DNA of 64,000 nt from Lactonifactor sp. BIOML-A5. GTDB lineage: Bacteria > Bacillota > Clostridia > Lachnospirales > Lachnospiraceae. The stretch's first letter is position 1, and every line of letters begins with the position of its first letter. Shown one piece after another: positions 7,811-16,166 of this stretch. The translations under genes and the position numbers were made by a program. The notes beneath the pieces were generated by a model that was not told the DNA's origin, ran no database searches, and saw only the letters and a list, made by a program, of their open reading frames with translations. The stretch covers positions 191,001 through 255,000 of the forward strand of contig NZ_WKYV01000001.1 in NCBI RefSeq assembly GCF_009677585.1. The letters are read 5' to 3'.

Positions 7811-8698
7811 ATGAATACAACACCGGATTATATACCCATTACAGGCCATACCCGTCTGACCGCCCTTTTGGGAAGCCCTGTAACCCACAGTATCTCACCC
7901 TTAATGCACAATGAAAGCTTCCGCCTTCTGGGATTAGACTACGTATACCTATGTTTTGACGTCAAAGAAGACACCCTTGAGGAAGCTGTCCGCGGACTCC
8001 GCCAGACCGGCATCCGGGGTTTTAACCTCACAATGCCTAACAAAAATAAAATTGTTCAACTGGCTGACAGGCTCTCTCTGTCCGTGCAGCTCATAGGAGC
8101 CGCCAACACCATTGTAAACGATAATGGGATTCTCACTGCATACAATACGGACGGCTATGGCTTTATGCAGTCCGTAAAGGATGCCGGCCATGAAATCACA
8201 GGCAAAACCATGACGCTCATGGGAATCGGCGGCGCCGCCGCCGCAATCTGTGCCCAGGCGGCTCTGGACGGAGTAAAAAAAATACACATATTCGCACGCC
8301 CTACCAGCCGCTTCTGGAACCGCACAGAGGAAATGATTAAGAAAATCCATCAAAAAACTGCCTGTACCGTCATTCTTCATGAAAACGGGGATCTCCCTGC
8401 ACTAAAAAAAGCGCTGGAAGAAAGCGCTCTTCTGGTAAATGCTACCTCCGTAGGCATGGCTCCGCATACCGGAAATTCCATTATCGAAGACGCCTCACTT
8501 CTGACGCCCCATCTGGCAGTGGGCGATATCATTTATAACCCCAGGGAAACCAAACTGCTATCCATGGCAAGAGAGCGGGGGTGCCCAACCTTTAACGGCA
8601 TGTATATGCTGCTGTACCAGGGTGCGGAGGCCTTTAAATTGTGGACTGGCAGAGAAATGCCGGTGGATGTGATAAAAGAGAAATATTTTTCTGAGTGA
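7811..8698 (+). CDS. aroE: Shikimate dehydrogenase (NADP)
   Basis: This 295-residue enzyme reduces 3-dehydroshikimate to shikimate. The N-terminal substrate domain shows SPVTHSISPLMHNESF and the catalytic Lys in NLTMPNKNK; AANTIV and NTDGYGF carry the other substrate ligands (the Asp of NTDG). A Rossmann domain follows with GIGGAAAAI. GGAGG precedes the ATG by 11 bases, slightly long. It forms a divergent pair with aroD. A repeat element starts just after the stop. Confidence 0.96.
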   Translation: MNTTPDYIPITGHTRLTALLGSPVTHSISPLMHNESFRLLGLDYVYLCFDVKEDTLEEAVRGLRQTGIRGFNLTMPNKNKIVQLADRLSLSVQLIGAANTIVNDNGILTAYNTDGYGFMQSVKDAGHEITGKTMTLMGIGGAAAAICAQAALDGVKKIHIFARPTSRFWNRTEEMIKKIHQKTACTVILHENGDLPALKKALEESALLVNATSVGMAPHTGNSIIEDASLLTPHLAVGDIIYNPRETKLLSMARERGCPTFNGMYMLLYQGAEAFKLWTGREMPVDVIKEKYFSE

Positions 8699-8699
8699 T

Positions 8700-8960
8700 A
8701 GTTTTGTGTAATTGTTTTGTGTATGTAAAGCTCGAATAAAATCGTTGGCAAGTGTCACGGACGGACGGTAAAGGGAGGCGGTCATGGGGCCATGACCGCC
8801 TCCCTTTACCTGACAGATACTCACATCACATTCACGGAAAACGGGTGGGGAAGGTCGGGAGTTGTACACTTTTCATCCTGCTTAGCACTATTATTAGCTC
8901 GATGTTTGGGATAAATCTACCTCCTGGAACTTTTCCATAACCAGGTGAGAGAAATCCTAC
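8700..8960 (+). repeat. Dispersed structured repeat, copy 1
   Basis: The sequence from GTTTTGTGTATGTAAAGCTC (near 8715) through CCAGGTGAGAG (near 8950) is clearly related to 61800-61970: the 5' edge, a GGACGG...GGAGGCGGTC block and the 3' ACCTCCTGGAAC...CCAGGTGAGAG block all match. This copy has about 80 extra bases in the middle. The first part of the repeat edge (GTTTTGTGTA) is itself doubled. No plausible gene is present. It fills the gap between aroE and the ftsZ terminator. Confidence 0.7.
8768..8809. other. Perfect 20-base-pair hairpin inside repeat copy 1
   Basis: Two 20-base arms, beginning GTAAAGGGAGGCGG and ending CCGCCTCCCTTTAC, pair perfectly around a two-base GG loop. No T-run follows on either strand, so it is not a normal intrinsic terminator. 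Confidence 0.85.
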
Positions 8961-8979
8961 GTTATCATCCCACTAAAGC

Positions 8980-9014
8980 AAAAAAAGACTGCCGCATATC
9001 ACACGGCAGTCTTT
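8980..9014 (-). terminator. Intrinsic terminator after ftsZ
   Basis: AAAGACTGCCG pairs with CGGCAGTCTTT around nine bases; on the minus strand a run of T follows. It lies just after the ftsZ stop and ends the dcw cluster. Confidence 0.85.
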
Positions 9015-9019
9015 CCCAA

Positions 9020-10258
9020 TTATTTATTTCTGTTCTTCAGGAAATCCGGAATCTGAATGTCCTTCTTAGGTACATTACTTGTAGTAGGTGCCTGATTCTG
9101 CTGCAGCGGTGATGTAAAGGTCGGCTGCGTGAATGTAGGCTGTGTAAATACCGGCTGCTGTACTGGCTGTTGAACCGGCTGCTGGTTAAATGCAGGCTGA
9201 TTAAAGGTCGGCTGTTTGAACGCCGGCGCTTTCTGCTGCTGTTGCTGTGCATTCTTCTGTTCTGCGCTTCTCTTTGCATTTCTGGATACACTGGCCGTTC
9301 TTGTGGTAGCGTCATCCAATCCGGTAGCAATAACCGTAATCCTTGCGTAATCTGCTTCTTTATCATCGTACATAGCACCGAAGATAATGTTCGCATCCTC
9401 CCCTGCCAGTTCCTGCACATAGCTTGCGGCATCATTGGCATCCATAAGAGAGATATCTCCGGAGATATTGATAATCACGTGGGAAGCACCTTCGATGGTG
9501 GTCTCCAGAAGTGGACTGGCAACTGCCTGCTGCACTGCCTCCAGAGCTTTCTCATCGCCTTTTGACTCACCGATACCAATGTGAGCCACACCCTTGTCTG
9601 TCATAACCGTCTGCACGTCGGCAAAGTCAAGGTTAATCAGAGCGGGAAGATTAATCAGGTCCGTAATGCCCTGCACTGCCTGCTGCAGCACTTCATCCGC
9701 TTTTCTCAGTGCCTCCGGCATTGTAGTGCGGCGATCTACGATCTCCAGCAATTTATCATTGGGGATTACAATTAAAGTATCCACATGGTCTTTTAACTTC
9801 TCAATTCCTGACAGGGCATTGCTCATACGTGTCTTAGCTTCAAAACGGAAAGGTTTTGTTACAACACCTACCGTAAGGATCCCCATCTCTTTCGCCAATC
9901 CGGCTACGATTGGTGCCGCACCGGTTCCTGTGCCGCCTCCCATACCGCAAGTTACAAATACCATGTCCGCACCCTGCATAACCTGTCTCAGCTCTTCGAC
10001 GCTTTCTTCCGCTGCCTTTTCGCCGATTTCCGGCTTCGCGCCTGCTCCCAGACCCTTTGTCAGCTTTTCACCGATCTGAAGAACGGTTGGTGCCTTACAT
10101 AAAGTAAGGGCTTGTTTATCTGTATTGACTCCTACGAATTCTACTCCGCCGATGGTTTCTTCCACCATTCTGTTGACTGCATTATTTCCAGCGCCACCTA
10201 CACCAATTACTATGATTTTTGCAGATGATTCCGCCTCGTTCGTCATGATTTCTAACAA
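9020..10258 (-). CDS. ftsZ: Cell division protein FtsZ
   Basis: A 412-residue tubulin homologue that polymerises with GTP into the division ring. [13 protein letters not shown], the tubulin signature [10 protein letters not shown] and NLDFADV (T7 loop) are all present. Residues from about 325 to 395 form a Q/P-rich linker with repeated QPxF units, ending in the conserved tip [13 protein letters not shown] that binds FtsA or SepF-type partners. The start is TTG at 10258, seven bases after GGAGG; the ATG four codons later is too distant. It has its own promoter upstream and ends the dcw cluster. Confidence 0.98.
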   Translation of the reverse strand: MLEIMTNEAESSAKIIVIGVGGAGNNAVNRMVEETIGGVEFVGVNTDKQALTLCKAPTVLQIGEKLTKGLGAGAKPEIGEKAAEESVEELRQVMQGADMVFVTCGMGGGTGTGAAPIVAGLAKEMGILTVGVVTKPFRFEAKTRMSNALSGIEKLKDHVDTLIVIPNDKLLEIVDRRTTMPEALRKADEVLQQAVQGITDLINLPALINLDFADVQTVMTDKGVAHIGIGESKGDEKALEAVQQAVASPLLETTIEGASHVIINISGDISLMDANDAASYVQELAGEDANIIFGAMYDDKEADYARITVIATGLDDATTRTASVSRNAKRSAEQKNAQQQQQKAPAFKQPTFNQPAFNQQPVQQPVQQPVFTQPTFTQPTFTSPLQQNQAPTTSNVPKKDIQIPDFLKNRNK

Positions 10259-10349
10259 AGTGCTTCCTCCTTTAAACTACCCTCGTATAATTTTAACCCT
10301 TCAAAAATGGATTGTCGTATTAGTTCCTGTGATGCTTGCATATAGATAT

Positions 10350-10378
10350 ATAATATATTTTTTTCTTCAATTTATCAA
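10350..10378 (-). promoter_or_regulatory. Sigma-A promoter of ftsZ
   Basis: On the minus strand TTGATA (10378-10373), 17 bases, TATTAT (10355-10350), about 90 bases before the start, within the 181-base ftsQ-ftsZ gap. Confidence 0.6.
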
Positions 10379-10439
10379 CCACAAATTTCGATTTTTCCTT
10401 TTTTTTATAAATTATTCTTTTTTATGACATATTTCGTTC

Positions 10440-11255
10440 TTAATCTGTGGATTCTGCCTCTATGGTTTTGTCTTTTTCCCCGGAATCCTGGCTGTCCTCG
10501 TCAGAATCCGATGCCACATCTTTTTCAAAGGTAACGTTTTTTGCATCATTGGTTATATTTTCCAGGTGCAACAGCCCCTTTTTCTCTTCCAGATACGGAA
10601 GAATTGCCGCAAGGTGGGTAACCTTTTCTTCCAGATAGCTGTCTTCTCCCATAGTCACCTGTATATCCCCATAATATAAGGTAATATTATATTTCTTATC
10701 CAGTACAATCCTGTCTGGTTCTATCTCGTTTTTCGCAATCATACGGCTCAGGCTCAGGATTGTATTAAAAATATCTTCGTTGTCTATGGGAAGCTTGTCC
10801 TTTAGAGCCACATGATCGAATTCCAGCCCTTCAATGTAGGGGACCCCCTCCAAAGGTTCCACGGTACTTTCTGCAATAATTCCCTTTTTATCAAAGTACA
10901 TGTACCCGTCCAGAAAGGGCACATAGCCAATGAGCTCCTTTTCCACTACATGGATGGCTATTTTATTGGGTGACAGCCGTTCCACTGTAATGGCTTGAAT
11001 AAAGGGAGTATCTTTTGTATTTTCCTCTATATCTGTCATTGGAAATAATATAGAGTTGGATTTAAAAGGTCCCTTCATGACCATCTTTTGGATTTCCTTC
11101 TCTGTATAATGGTGATTGCCGTCCACTTCTATCTCCGTAATCCGAAAGCAGACAAAAAAAGCAATCACGCTTAACAGTATAATTCCCAGAATACCGGCCA
11201 CAATGATGCGAAATATCTTTTTATCAATCTTTTTTCTGTATTGTGATTCCTTCAT
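10440..11255 (-). CDS. ftsQ: Cell division protein FtsQ/DivIB
   Basis: A 271-residue bitopic membrane protein: about 14 basic residues inside, one membrane segment (residues 16-37), then a POTRA domain (FRITEIEVDGNHHYTEKEI) and the FtsQ beta domain, ending in an acidic tail rich in Ser, Asp and Glu. In the family it links FtsL and FtsB to the septal synthase FtsW-PBP. Its place between murA and ftsZ is usual for the dcw cluster. Sequence conservation is low, so the call rests on topology, the POTRA start and position. Confidence 0.88.
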   Translation of the reverse strand: MKESQYRKKIDKKIFRIIVAGILGIILLSVIAFFVCFRITEIEVDGNHHYTEKEIQKMVMKGPFKSNSILFPMTDIEENTKDTPFIQAITVERLSPNKIAIHVVEKELIGYVPFLDGYMYFDKKGIIAESTVEPLEGVPYIEGLEFDHVALKDKLPIDNEDIFNTILSLSRMIAKNEIEPDRIVLDKKYNITLYYGDIQVTMGEDSYLEEKVTHLAAILPYLEEKKGLLHLENITNDAKNVTFEKDVASDSDEDSQDSGEKDKTIEAESTD

Positions 11256-11266
11256 ACCAATCCCCT

Positions 11267-12526
11267 TTAGTCTCTCCGGATATTGCCTCCCAAAGATGCC
11301 AGGTCATCGCATATATGCTCATATCCCCGCTCAATGAAATGTCTGTTGTTAATATAAGTAGTTCCACAGGCCCCTAATCCGGCAATTACCAGGGCAGCAC
11401 CCCCTCTGAGCTCCTGGGCAAACACTTGCGCGCCCTGAAGACGGGGTACTCCTTCAATAATGGCATCTCTGCCGTCAATTACAATTCTGGCCCCCATCTT
11501 TGTCAGCTGGGAAGCCACTTTGAATCTGTCCTCGAATACAGTCTCTCTGATATGGCTCTTTCCGGGCACCGATGCCAGAACAGCCATCAGCGGTGACTGC
11601 ATATCCGTGGGGAATCCTGGATAAACCTGGGTTTCCAAATAAGAAACAGGCGTATCCACCTTTCTGCCGCACAGAAACAGTTTACCACCTTTTGCTTCAT
11701 ATTGTCCACCCATTTTCTCGTAAGCCTCCAGCAAGGCATTCATTTCTTCTATCGGGGGATTTTCCAGAATAATATCTCCCCTGGTTGCAGCACAGGCACA
11801 TACATAGGTGCCTGCCACAATCCGATCAGCCGGGATGTCAAACTCCACTGCGTGCAGGGAACTGACGCCCCGGATCCGCAGCGTGTCCGTACCGGTACCC
11901 TCTATTCTTGCCCCCATTTGATTTAGAAAACGGCACAGCCATACTACTTCCGGTTCTGCCGCACATCCAGAGAGCCTGGTATCTCCTTTCGCTTTCACGG
12001 CAGCCAAAAGCGCATTCTGTGTGGCTCCTACACTTGCCTTTTTGAAGAAGATATCCGCTCCCTTTAATTCTTTCGCAGTTACATGCAGTATTCCGTCTAT
12101 TTCCTCTATAGCGGCTCCCAGCCTGGCTAGTGCCAGAAGATGCAGGTTTATAGGCCTGGAACCTATCACACAGCCTCCCGGATAGGGAATATTAGCTTTT
12201 CCCATCCTTCCCAGAAGGCTCCCCATGACAACCACAGAGGAGCGCATTTTTTCCCCATATTCCCTGGGTATTTCTGTTCCTGTGACAGAGGTGCTGTCGA
12301 TATACAGCGTATCGCCCTCCCACCACACAAGTGCACCCAGAGATCGGAGTATTTCTTCCATATATTTTACATCTGCTATTCTGGGGCAGCCCTTCAGTGC
12401 GCAGATACCTTCCTGCAACAGAGTGGCTGCCATCATAGGCAACGCTGCATTTTTGGAACCCTGTATAGCAATGGAACCCTGAAGTGGTTTTCCTCCCACG
12501 ATTCTGATACTGTCCAACCAATACAC
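11267..12526 (-). CDS. murA: UDP-N-acetylglucosamine 1-carboxyvinyltransferase
   Basis: A 419-residue MurA, which adds enolpyruvate from PEP to UDP-GlcNAc in the first committed step of peptidoglycan synthesis. The GSKNAALP motif is near residue 23 and the catalytic Cys119 is in GGCVIGSRP, the residue alkylated by fosfomycin, so this copy should be sensitive at that site. The late ELRGGAALVIAGL motif is intact. It sits between ftsW and ftsQ in the dcw cluster. Confidence 0.97.
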   Translation of the reverse strand: MYWLDSIRIVGGKPLQGSIAIQGSKNAALPMMAATLLQEGICALKGCPRIADVKYMEEILRSLGALVWWEGDTLYIDSTSVTGTEIPREYGEKMRSSVVVMGSLLGRMGKANIPYPGGCVIGSRPINLHLLALARLGAAIEEIDGILHVTAKELKGADIFFKKASVGATQNALLAAVKAKGDTRLSGCAAEPEVVWLCRFLNQMGARIEGTGTDTLRIRGVSSLHAVEFDIPADRIVAGTYVCACAATRGDIILENPPIEEMNALLEAYEKMGGQYEAKGGKLFLCGRKVDTPVSYLETQVYPGFPTDMQSPLMAVLASVPGKSHIRETVFEDRFKVASQLTKMGARIVIDGRDAIIEGVPRLQGAQVFAQELRGGAALVIAGLGACGTTYINNRHFIERGYEHICDDLASLGGNIRRD

Positions 12527-12572
12527 TCCTATTTGCTCTTATATACTATAGTATGCAGGGTTCCTCAAAGGG

Positions 12573-13712
12573 TTACTTCTGATAACGGCTGACCGACAGC
12601 GCCAGCCCCATCTCACTTAGGAGAAACAGCACCGAGGTACCTCCATAACTTATGAAAGGGAGAGTAATGCCTGTGTTGGGTATTGTATTGGTAACTACTG
12701 CTATATTCAGAATTACCTGGATCGCCATATGCCCCATAATACCAATGGCTATCAATGCCCCCAGCAGATCTGTGGCATGAGTGGCAATCACCATCAGACG
12801 CCAGATTAAAAGCCCAAACACGAGAATCAGAATACAGGCGCCTACCAGCCCCGTCTCCTCGCAGATAATGGAGAAAATCATGTCATTCTGGGCCTCCGGC
12901 ACGAACCCCAGCTTCTGGAGACTGCTCCCCAGACCTTTCCCAAAGATACCTCCGCTTCCTATGGCGTATAGTCCCTGGATGGTCTGAAAGCCTTTGTCGT
13001 ATTTTTCAGGATCTCTCCAGATAGCCAGCCGCTCCAGGCGGTAGCTCTCCATGCTGAGAAAAATTCCCACAAATGCAATCCCCAGCCCTCCGATCCATAT
13101 AAAAGGCAGATACTTGGGATTGGACACAAAAATTAAAATTACGGCTATTCCCAGTATAATAATAGCCGTACTTAAATTGTTTGTGCCTACCAGCCCTACA
13201 ATAGGAAGGATCAGGAGCATGATCTTTCCCATGGAAAGCAGGCCGTTCTTTTTACTTTTTGAATTACTGATAACATATGCAAGAAGCAGGATCACTGCTA
13301 CTTTTGCAAATTCCGCTGGCTGGAAGGACAGAGGACCTATAGACAGCCACCGCTTCGAACCATTGTACTCATCCCCAAAGAATAATACCGCCAGAGAAAG
13401 CAGCAGAGAAGCCAGATATCCCCAGGGGGCGTATTTTGCCAGCCAATGATAGTCCACGCAGGAACTTATGTACATCCCCAAAAGCCCCAGAGCGGTCGCA
13501 AAAAGCTGTTTCTTAAAATAATAGGCGGGGTCATCGAATTTCACCCGCCCATTATATGCACTTGTGCTATATAAAATAATTAATCCAAACACTACCAGAA
13601 ACAAAACCAAAATCAGCAGAAGCTCATCTGCCTGGCGCTTGGGTTCTGTGTCTTTCTGCAAGCAATCACTTCCTGTCTGCCGCGGACCGGGAAAGCCCCG
13701 CCGCAGTTCCAT
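12573..13712 (-). CDS. ftsW: Peptidoglycan polymerase FtsW (SEDS family)
   Basis: Up to 379 residues with about ten membrane segments. SEDS marks include GSKRWLSIGPLSFQPAEFAK and the late PNTGITLPFISYGGTSVL. FtsW polymerises glycan strands at the septum with a class B PBP, and two such PBPs are encoded upstream. The start is uncertain: the ATG at 13712 has its AAGG only two bases away, while a TTG at 13661 follows GGAAGTG at a better distance and would remove 17 residues. Confidence 0.93.
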   Translation of the reverse strand: MELRRGFPGPRQTGSDCLQKDTEPKRQADELLLILVLFLVVFGLIILYSTSAYNGRVKFDDPAYYFKKQLFATALGLLGMYISSCVDYHWLAKYAPWGYLASLLLSLAVLFFGDEYNGSKRWLSIGPLSFQPAEFAKVAVILLLAYVISNSKSKKNGLLSMGKIMLLILPIVGLVGTNNLSTAIIILGIAVILIFVSNPKYLPFIWIGGLGIAFVGIFLSMESYRLERLAIWRDPEKYDKGFQTIQGLYAIGSGGIFGKGLGSSLQKLGFVPEAQNDMIFSIICEETGLVGACILILVFGLLIWRLMVIATHATDLLGALIAIGIMGHMAIQVILNIAVVTNTIPNTGITLPFISYGGTSVLFLLSEMGLALSVSRYQK

Positions 13713-13720
13713 ATCCTTAC

Positions 13721-15076
13721 TTACAGTGTATGTACGTATTCCTTAAACATATTCCCTCTTTGTTCATAATTGTCAAACTGCCCCCAGCTGGCGCAGGCAG
13801 GTGAGAGGAGAACCGCATCCCCGGGATTAGCCTTTTGTGCACAGATTTTTACTGCCTCCTCCAGGTCTTTGGCCAGGATAGTGTCTGTAAAACCACATGC
13901 ATGGGCAGCCCTCTCAATCTTTTCCCTTGTCTGTCCGATGAGTACCAGATAGCGCACCTTTCCCTCAAAGGACCGGATCCAGTCTTCGTAGGAAGAGTTC
14001 TTGTCGTAACCCCCACCAATCAGAAGAGTCGGCCGGTTCATCGCCTGAACCCCTTTAATGGCAGCATCCGGGTTGGTCCCTTTGGAGTCGTTATAGTACC
14101 GGACACCATTTTTTTCGGTCACAAACTCAATTCTATGCTCCACTGCCGTAAAAGCGCAGATACTTTTCCGAATGCTCTCTACAGGAACACCTGCATGATA
14201 AGCTATAGCCACAGCAGCCATTACATTTTCATAGTTATGCTGTCCAAGAAGCTGAAGTTCCTGAGTTTTAACAACAGATATCTCCTCCTTGTCCGTCTTC
14301 AGCACAATCCTGTCCCCATCCAGGTAAATCCCTCTGTCAAGTTTGCGCACACTGGAAAAAAAGCAGGGAGAGGGCTTCATACATCCCGCAAATTCCCGGA
14401 GAACCTCATCCTCATAATTCAGTACGCACACATCCTCCGGTCTCTGGTTTGCTGTGATCAGCTCCTTCACACGTATGTATTCCTCCATTGTGTGATGACG
14501 GTTCAGATGATCCTCTGTAATATTCAGAATCGCACTTACTTTTGGTGCAAAGGTTTCTGTAGTCTCCAGCTGAAAGCTGCTTATCTCGGCTACAACAAAG
14601 CTTTCCTCCTTGGTTTCCAAAGCCACTGATGTGTAAGGCGTTCCTATATTCCCCACAACAAATACACTGGATGCATAGTCCCTCATTATGGCCCCTGTTA
14701 ACGCCGTTGTTGTAGTCTTTCCATTCGTTCCTGTAATAGCCAGTACCGAGCCTCTGCCTACCTGGTACGCCAATTCCACCTCTCCCCAAACGGGAATTCC
14801 CCTGTCTTTTGCCCGCTCTGCCACAGGAATATCCAATGGGACGCCAGGGCTCATGATAACCGCGTCAAAGGTTTGCAGTAATTCCTCCGGCATGTCTCCA
14901 ATCTGCACCTGTGCTTTGCTGCCCTTTGGAAGTTTTGCTTCTATCTGTGCTTTATCCAGTTTCTCATTCCCGTCATACAGCACAACACCGGCACCCACAT
15001 CCTCCAGCAGACGGGCCGCACCCATGCCGCTGATTCCCGTACCAAATACCATTACCTTTTTGCCATTCCAATTCAT
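13721..15076 (-). CDS. murD: UDP-N-acetylmuramoylalanine--D-glutamate ligase
   Basis: A 451-residue Mur ligase that adds D-Glu to UDP-MurNAc-L-Ala. The Rossmann-like N-terminal domain begins GKKVMVFGTGISGMGAARLL; the ATP loop GTNGKTTTT lies near residue 115; EISSFQLE, HLNRH and the C-terminal SPACASWGQFDNYEQRG match MurD. It lies between mraY and ftsW in the dcw cluster. Confidence 0.97.
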   Translation of the reverse strand: MNWNGKKVMVFGTGISGMGAARLLEDVGAGVVLYDGNEKLDKAQIEAKLPKGSKAQVQIGDMPEELLQTFDAVIMSPGVPLDIPVAERAKDRGIPVWGEVELAYQVGRGSVLAITGTNGKTTTTALTGAIMRDYASSVFVVGNIGTPYTSVALETKEESFVVAEISSFQLETTETFAPKVSAILNITEDHLNRHHTMEEYIRVKELITANQRPEDVCVLNYEDEVLREFAGCMKPSPCFFSSVRKLDRGIYLDGDRIVLKTDKEEISVVKTQELQLLGQHNYENVMAAVAIAYHAGVPVESIRKSICAFTAVEHRIEFVTEKNGVRYYNDSKGTNPDAAIKGVQAMNRPTLLIGGGYDKNSSYEDWIRSFEGKVRYLVLIGQTREKIERAAHACGFTDTILAKDLEEAVKICAQKANPGDAVLLSPACASWGQFDNYEQRGNMFKEYVHTL

Positions 15077-15142
15077 ACTCCTTATTTCCTTTCTTCTTAT
15101 CCTTTTCCCTGTCAGGAAATTGTCATTCCATACCGTTCTTAT

Positions 15143-16099
15143 CTAAAGTGCAAGAAACCCAATCAGGCAGAGGAGGGCAGTTACAATTGAGAATACAGCC
15201 ACCACCCTAGTCTCCGACCATCCGCACAATTCAAAATGATGGTGAATGGGTGCCATCTTAAAAATACGTTTTCCGCCCGTTGCCTTATAATAGGATACCT
15301 GAAGCATCACCGACAGTACCTCCACCAGATAAATCAGTCCCACAATAGGGATAAACAGCGGCATCTGAAGCATATAGGCGGTTCCGGCCACAAATCCTCC
15401 CAGGGCAAGGGAACCCGTATCCCCCATAAAAACCCTGGCTGGGAATACATTAAAAAGCAAAAATCCCATCAAGCTTCCCACCACCGCGCAGGTAATGGGC
15501 TCAATTCCGCTTTTATCTCCGATGGCTACCACCGAGAAAAAGGTAGCCACCATAATGGTTACGCTGGATGCCAATCCGTCCAGACCGTCGGTAAAGTTCA
15601 CTCCGTTTACGGTACCGATTACCGCAAGGAACAAAAGAGGAATCGCCAGCCATTCAATATTCCAGTAATGCCCTCTCCAGAAAGGGATTCTCATAGTCAG
15701 AGAAACATCCGTAAAGTTGAGCACATAAAACGTAAAAACAGCGGTTACTACCAGCTGAAGAGCAAACTTTTGGGACGGCATCAGTCCGTCAGACCGCCGC
15801 AGCACCACTTTCAGATAATCATCCAAAAACCCAATGATTCCAAATCCCAGCGTCAAAAATAGGATAGGAATAATCTTTGGGTAGTCCTTTACATACAGCA
15901 GTGAGGTCACCACTGTTGAAAGCAGGAAGATAAGTCCTCCCATCGTGGGGGTACCCGCTTTTTTTAAATGGGACTGTACGCCGTCGATCCGTTCCGTTTG
16001 CCCCATCTTCAGTTTTCTGAGATAAGGAATGATAATCGGTCCCAGCAATGCACTGATCGCAAAGGCAATCAGCACAGGAAATACCATTTTAGCATCCAT
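15143..16099 (-). CDS. mraY: Phospho-N-acetylmuramoyl-pentapeptide transferase
   Basis: A 318-residue polytopic membrane enzyme that moves phospho-MurNAc-pentapeptide to undecaprenyl phosphate, making lipid I. GTPTMGG, the aspartate-rich DDYLKV, NFTDGLDGLA and the MAPIHHHFE motif are all present. The ATG at 16099 was chosen because GAGGTG stands seven bases upstream; the ATG at 16114 overlaps that ribosome site. The product is the lipid-linked precursor used later by MurG and FtsW. Confidence 0.97.
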   Translation of the reverse strand: MDAKMVFPVLIAFAISALLGPIIIPYLRKLKMGQTERIDGVQSHLKKAGTPTMGGLIFLLSTVVTSLLYVKDYPKIIPILFLTLGFGIIGFLDDYLKVVLRRSDGLMPSQKFALQLVVTAVFTFYVLNFTDVSLTMRIPFWRGHYWNIEWLAIPLLFLAVIGTVNGVNFTDGLDGLASSVTIMVATFFSVVAIGDKSGIEPITCAVVGSLMGFLLFNVFPARVFMGDTGSLALGGFVAGTAYMLQMPLFIPIVGLIYLVEVLSVMLQVSYYKATGGKRIFKMAPIHHHFELCGWSETRVVAVFSIVTALLCLIGFLAL

Positions 16100-16166
16100 C
16101 CTAATACACCTCATTCACATTCTTTTGTTTTATTCTCGTCTAGTATATAGCTTTTCTTCTTATTTA

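Noticed and set aside
9061..9240. Repeats in the ftsZ 3' region as a mobile or tandem repeat element
   Set aside because: They are in frame and encode the Q/P-rich linker of FtsZ (QPxF units).
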